DNA from: JAHJDO01 sp964437505
Lineage (GTDB): Bacteria; JAHJDO01
Assembly: GCA_964437505.1 (NCBI GenBank)
Contig: CAYTGU010000029.1
Span: 1 to 8,173, forward strand
Reading direction: 5' to 3'
Length of the DNA stretch: 8,173 nt
Shown here: positions 6,806-8,173 of the stretch, piece by piece
How positions within the stretch are numbered: the stretch's first letter is position 1
How the letters are laid out: the number at the start of each line of letters is the position of its first letter
Translations under genes and position numbers: made by a program
The notes under the pieces: model-generated
Told to the model about the DNA's origin: nothing
Seen by the model: the letters and a program-made list of their open reading frames with translations, nothing else
The model's database searches: none

Positions 6806-7930
6806 CTATCCTTCCATTCCAAACATTTTTTCCTTGAGATCAAGGTAATAAATATAGTGTTCATATTTCACATCCGGGGGACATCTATGGTCACAGAACG
6901 GAATATATCCTCCTCTTTCTACAATAGAAACCAATGATTCCATGTATTCCTTAATAGCGGCAGGTCCCTCAATAAGCTTCATTTTATTAAAGCCACCCAT
7001 AATGTGGAGATCTTTTCCATATTCATTGAGAAGATCTGCAGGATGCGTACATGAATTAACTTCATATGGGAAAAGACAGTTAACTCCACCTTCCATGAAA
7101 CCAGGAAGTATTGGCCTTACATCGCCATCACAATCAATGTACCAGATGTCTATATTGTATTTTTTTAGCTTCTTATTAATCCTTTTGTACTTAGGAACAA
7201 CAACTTTATTGAAAAAGTCAACTGAGACAATTGGCCCATTTTTAAAACATATATCTTCCCAGCCTGATGCAAAATCAAAGTCAAAATGAGGCAAAACCTG
7301 ATCCAGAAAATCCTCTACAAGAAGACACGCAGTCTCGACCATATCCTCAACCATATCAGGATAGTCATAAGTTGCGTACGCTAGCCCTTCAAAGGTCAAC
7401 ACATCTCTGATTCTCCCGATCATGGAGCCACAATTAACTCCAAGAGGATAAGTTCTGTCTTCAGGGTACATCCCCTTATATTTTCCAATATCAATCTTCC
7501 TTTCAGGATGACTGCGAGAAAATCTCTTTTTACATTCCTTCCAGTCGTCTGGAGTAACAATTGATGACTTTATGAAATGCGGAATTGTATCATGCCCATC
7601 CTTTGGAATCTCCGCCGTGAGCCCATCAGAATTCATAATAATCTTCTTATCTTCAGTCTCTGATATAATCCTTCCATGCTCAAATGGAGGAATCATCCAA
7701 ACATTGCCACCTATTTCTTTCATTTCATCAAAATTAAAGAATATGTCTGCTTCAGCATTATTTGTAATACCATTTACTTTAAATTCCCTCCATTTTTCAA
7801 AATTTTCATCCCAGTATCCAAACTCCATATTAAAACATCTGTCAACTGATTTATAATGCATCTGATTATTAAAGCGTTCCCTGTCTGTCATAGTTCCCTT
7901 CCACTTCGGTCTGCACGGGGTAACTGACAT
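6806..7930 (-). CDS. URO-D-fold protein, uroporphyrinogen decarboxylase/methyltransferase superfamily (not HemE)
   Basis: This 374-residue protein resembles the URO-D superfamily, which includes HemE and corrinoid-dependent methyltransferases of the MtaA/CmuA type. The N-terminal TDRERFNNQMHYKSVDR (15-31) is the usual first helix of these paralogs. WEDICFKNGPIVS (224-236), then VPKYKRINKKLKKYNID (245-261), YIDCDGDVRPILP (264-276), EGGVNCLFPYEVN (280-292), MGGFNKMKLIEG (311-322) and GGYIPFCDHRCPPDV (340-354) follow in the family order. The substrate arginine motif of true HemE is absent, so heme synthesis is unlikely. In corrinoid methyltransferases a His-x-Cys pair plus a later Cys bind zinc. 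Here D266/C267 and C346/H348/C350 occupy roughly those places, so a metal site is plausible by inference. The start is supported by a strong AAGGAGGT 7 bases upstream; ATG at codon 14 is a weaker alternative. It is first in a tight run with the PHP and bioB genes. The substrate is unknown. Confidence 0.8.
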   Translation of the reverse strand: MSVTPCRPKWKGTMTDRERFNNQMHYKSVDRCFNMEFGYWDENFEKWREFKVNGITNNAEADIFFNFDEMKEIGGNVWMIPPFEHGRIISETEDKKIIMNSDGLTAEIPKDGHDTIPHFIKSSIVTPDDWKECKKRFSRSHPERKIDIGKYKGMYPEDRTYPLGVNCGSMIGRIRDVLTFEGLAYATYDYPDMVEDMVETACLLVEDFLDQVLPHFDFDFASGWEDICFKNGPIVSVDFFNKVVVPKYKRINKKLKKYNIDIWYIDCDGDVRPILPGFMEGGVNCLFPYEVNSCTHPADLLNEYGKDLHIMGGFNKMKLIEGPAAIKEYMESLVSIVERGGYIPFCDHRCPPDVKYEHYIYYLDLKEKMFGMEG

Positions 7931-7937
7931 TTTTAAA

Positions 7938-7945
7938 ACCTCCTT
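7938..7945 (-). promoter_or_regulatory. Strong ribosome-binding site of the URO-D-family gene
   Basis: On the minus strand this reads AAGGAGGT, ending 7 bases before the ATG at 7930. It is the best Shine-Dalgarno match next to any start in the window, and it decides the upstream ATG over the one at codon 14. Confidence 0.8.
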
Positions 7946-7961
7946 ATTTAAGTTCTGTTAC

Positions 7962-7989
7962 TTGCCTGAGTTTACCATGCTTCTAGTAT
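7962..7989 (+). promoter_or_regulatory. Candidate promoter for the plus-strand gene at 8042
   Basis: TTGCCT (7962-7967) and TAGTAT (7984-7989) are 16 bases apart, with partial matches of 4/6 each. It would overlap the opposing candidate promoter and place the 9-bp inverted repeat in the 5' leader of the plus-strand gene. The call is weak. Confidence 0.2.
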
Positions 7990-7997
7990 GCGAGCAA
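7969..7997 (-). promoter_or_regulatory. Candidate promoter for the URO-D/PHP/bioB run
   Basis: On the minus strand TTGCTC (7997-7992) and TAAACT (7974-7969) are 17 bases apart, and the second element carries an upstream TGG like an extended -10. The match to a housekeeping-sigma promoter is only partial (3/6 and 4/6). It would give a leader of about 30 bases, and its -35 element directly abuts the inverted repeat at 7998-8030. Confidence 0.3.
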
Positions 7998-8030
7998 ATC
8001 AAATCCTTTTAACTTTAAATTGGATTTGAT
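7998..8030. repeat. Perfect 9-bp inverted repeat in the divergent intergenic region
   Basis: The arms are ATCAAATCC (7998-8006) and GGATTTGAT (8022-8030), perfectly complementary, with a 15-base AT-rich spacer. It sits between divergent genes, next to the candidate -35 of the minus-strand operon and 11 bases before the plus-strand ATG. That placement suits an operator for a dimeric repressor, or a leader hairpin of the plus-strand gene. The spacing resembles BirA operators but the arm sequence does not. Confidence 0.4.
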
Positions 8031-8041
8031 ATAGTTGAAAT

Positions 8042-8173
8042 ATGTTAGACAAAAAAACTGGTTTAGAGATCGGAAGTCCGGAGATAAAACCTTTTCCTGA
8101 TAAAGTAGACATTGAAGAACTTATATCCAATATAAAAAAACGCAAAGAATTTGGAATTGCTTCAATATCCGGA
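8042..8173 (+). CDS. Unrecognised protein, N-terminal 44 codons, 3'-truncated
   Basis: An open frame starts at ATG 8042, just after an in-frame TGA at 8036-8038, and runs off the window. The 44 visible residues begin MLDKKTGLEIGSPEIKPFPD and continue with a charged, probably helical stretch (VDIEELISNIKKRKEFG) and then IASISG. There is no signal peptide or membrane segment. I do not recognise a family. The residue make-up is that of a soluble coding region, and the other two plus-strand frames hit stops early, which supports a real gene. No clear Shine-Dalgarno site precedes the ATG, so the true start may be elsewhere or the mRNA nearly leaderless. It is divergent from the URO-D/PHP/bioB run. 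Confidence 0.55.
   Translation, partial: MLDKKTGLEIGSPEIKPFPDKVDIEELISNIKKRKEFGIASISG

Noticed and set aside
6806..7930. HemE, true uroporphyrinogen decarboxylase
   Set aside because: The HemE N-terminal substrate-arginine motif and other invariant segments are missing, and no heme or corrinoid synthesis gene is adjacent.
7998..8030. BirA (biotin repressor) operator
   Set aside because: The 15-base spacer is right, but the arms ATCAAATCC/GGATTTGAT match only about 5 of 9 positions of the TTGTAAACC-type consensus, and the first gene downstream is not a bio gene.
8042..8173. A minus-strand coding frame at the right edge
   Set aside because: One minus frame is also open here, but its translation is rich in Ser, Phe and Ile with no motif, whereas the plus frame has an ATG right after a stop and a typical soluble-protein composition.
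1..8173. CRISPR array, insertion sequence, prophage, tRNA or rRNA
   Set aside because: No direct-repeat array, transposase, integrase, cloverleaf or rRNA sequence was seen on either strand by reading.

Overview
The window looks like a chromosomal piece of a low-GC (by eye well under 45 %), probably anaerobic, Gram-negative-type bacterium. Many genes have moderate Shine-Dalgarno sites and several overlap by a few bases. The biotin synthase is of a cysteine-rich type whose auxiliary-cluster residues differ from the E. coli enzyme. A secreted LamG protein and a non-HemE URO-D-family protein fit an uncultured anaerobic lineage such as Omnitrophota or another candidate phylum. This placement is inference only; there is no rRNA or other phylogenetic marker here.

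Plus-strand block, 1-2941: a 5'-truncated extended-SDR sugar-nucleotide epimerase (GalE-like), then two inner-membrane permeases of the Dpp/Opp (peptide/nickel) ABC importer family, then a small single-domain PilZ protein. The first three genes overlap by 8 and 14 bp, so they are very probably cotranscribed. The PilZ gene follows after 45 bp. No ATPase or solute-binding protein of the transporter is in the window.

Minus-strand block, 7930-2942: a URO-D-fold protein, a PHP-family phosphoesterase of the histidinol-phosphatase type, biotin synthase (bioB), a secreted LamG-domain protein and 8-amino-7-oxononanoate synthase (bioF). The first three are tightly packed (5-bp gap, then 8-bp overlap). 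A 161-bp gap precedes the LamG gene, and bioF follows LamG after 24 bp, so two steps of biotin-ring and pimeloyl-chain chemistry lie on either side of a surface-protein gene. bioF and the PilZ gene converge with no intergenic base between their stop codons, and a perfect 10-bp inverted repeat covers the junction.

Right edge, 7931-8173: a 111-bp divergent intergenic region with a perfect 9-bp inverted repeat (15-nt spacer) and candidate promoters both ways, followed by the first 44 codons of an unrecognised plus-strand gene. I see no tRNA, rRNA, CRISPR array, insertion sequence or phage gene. Nothing here amounts to a clearly new multi-gene system. The most interesting points are the unusual BioB cluster ligands, the URO-D/PHP/BioB operon and the LamG gene placed between the two biotin genes.
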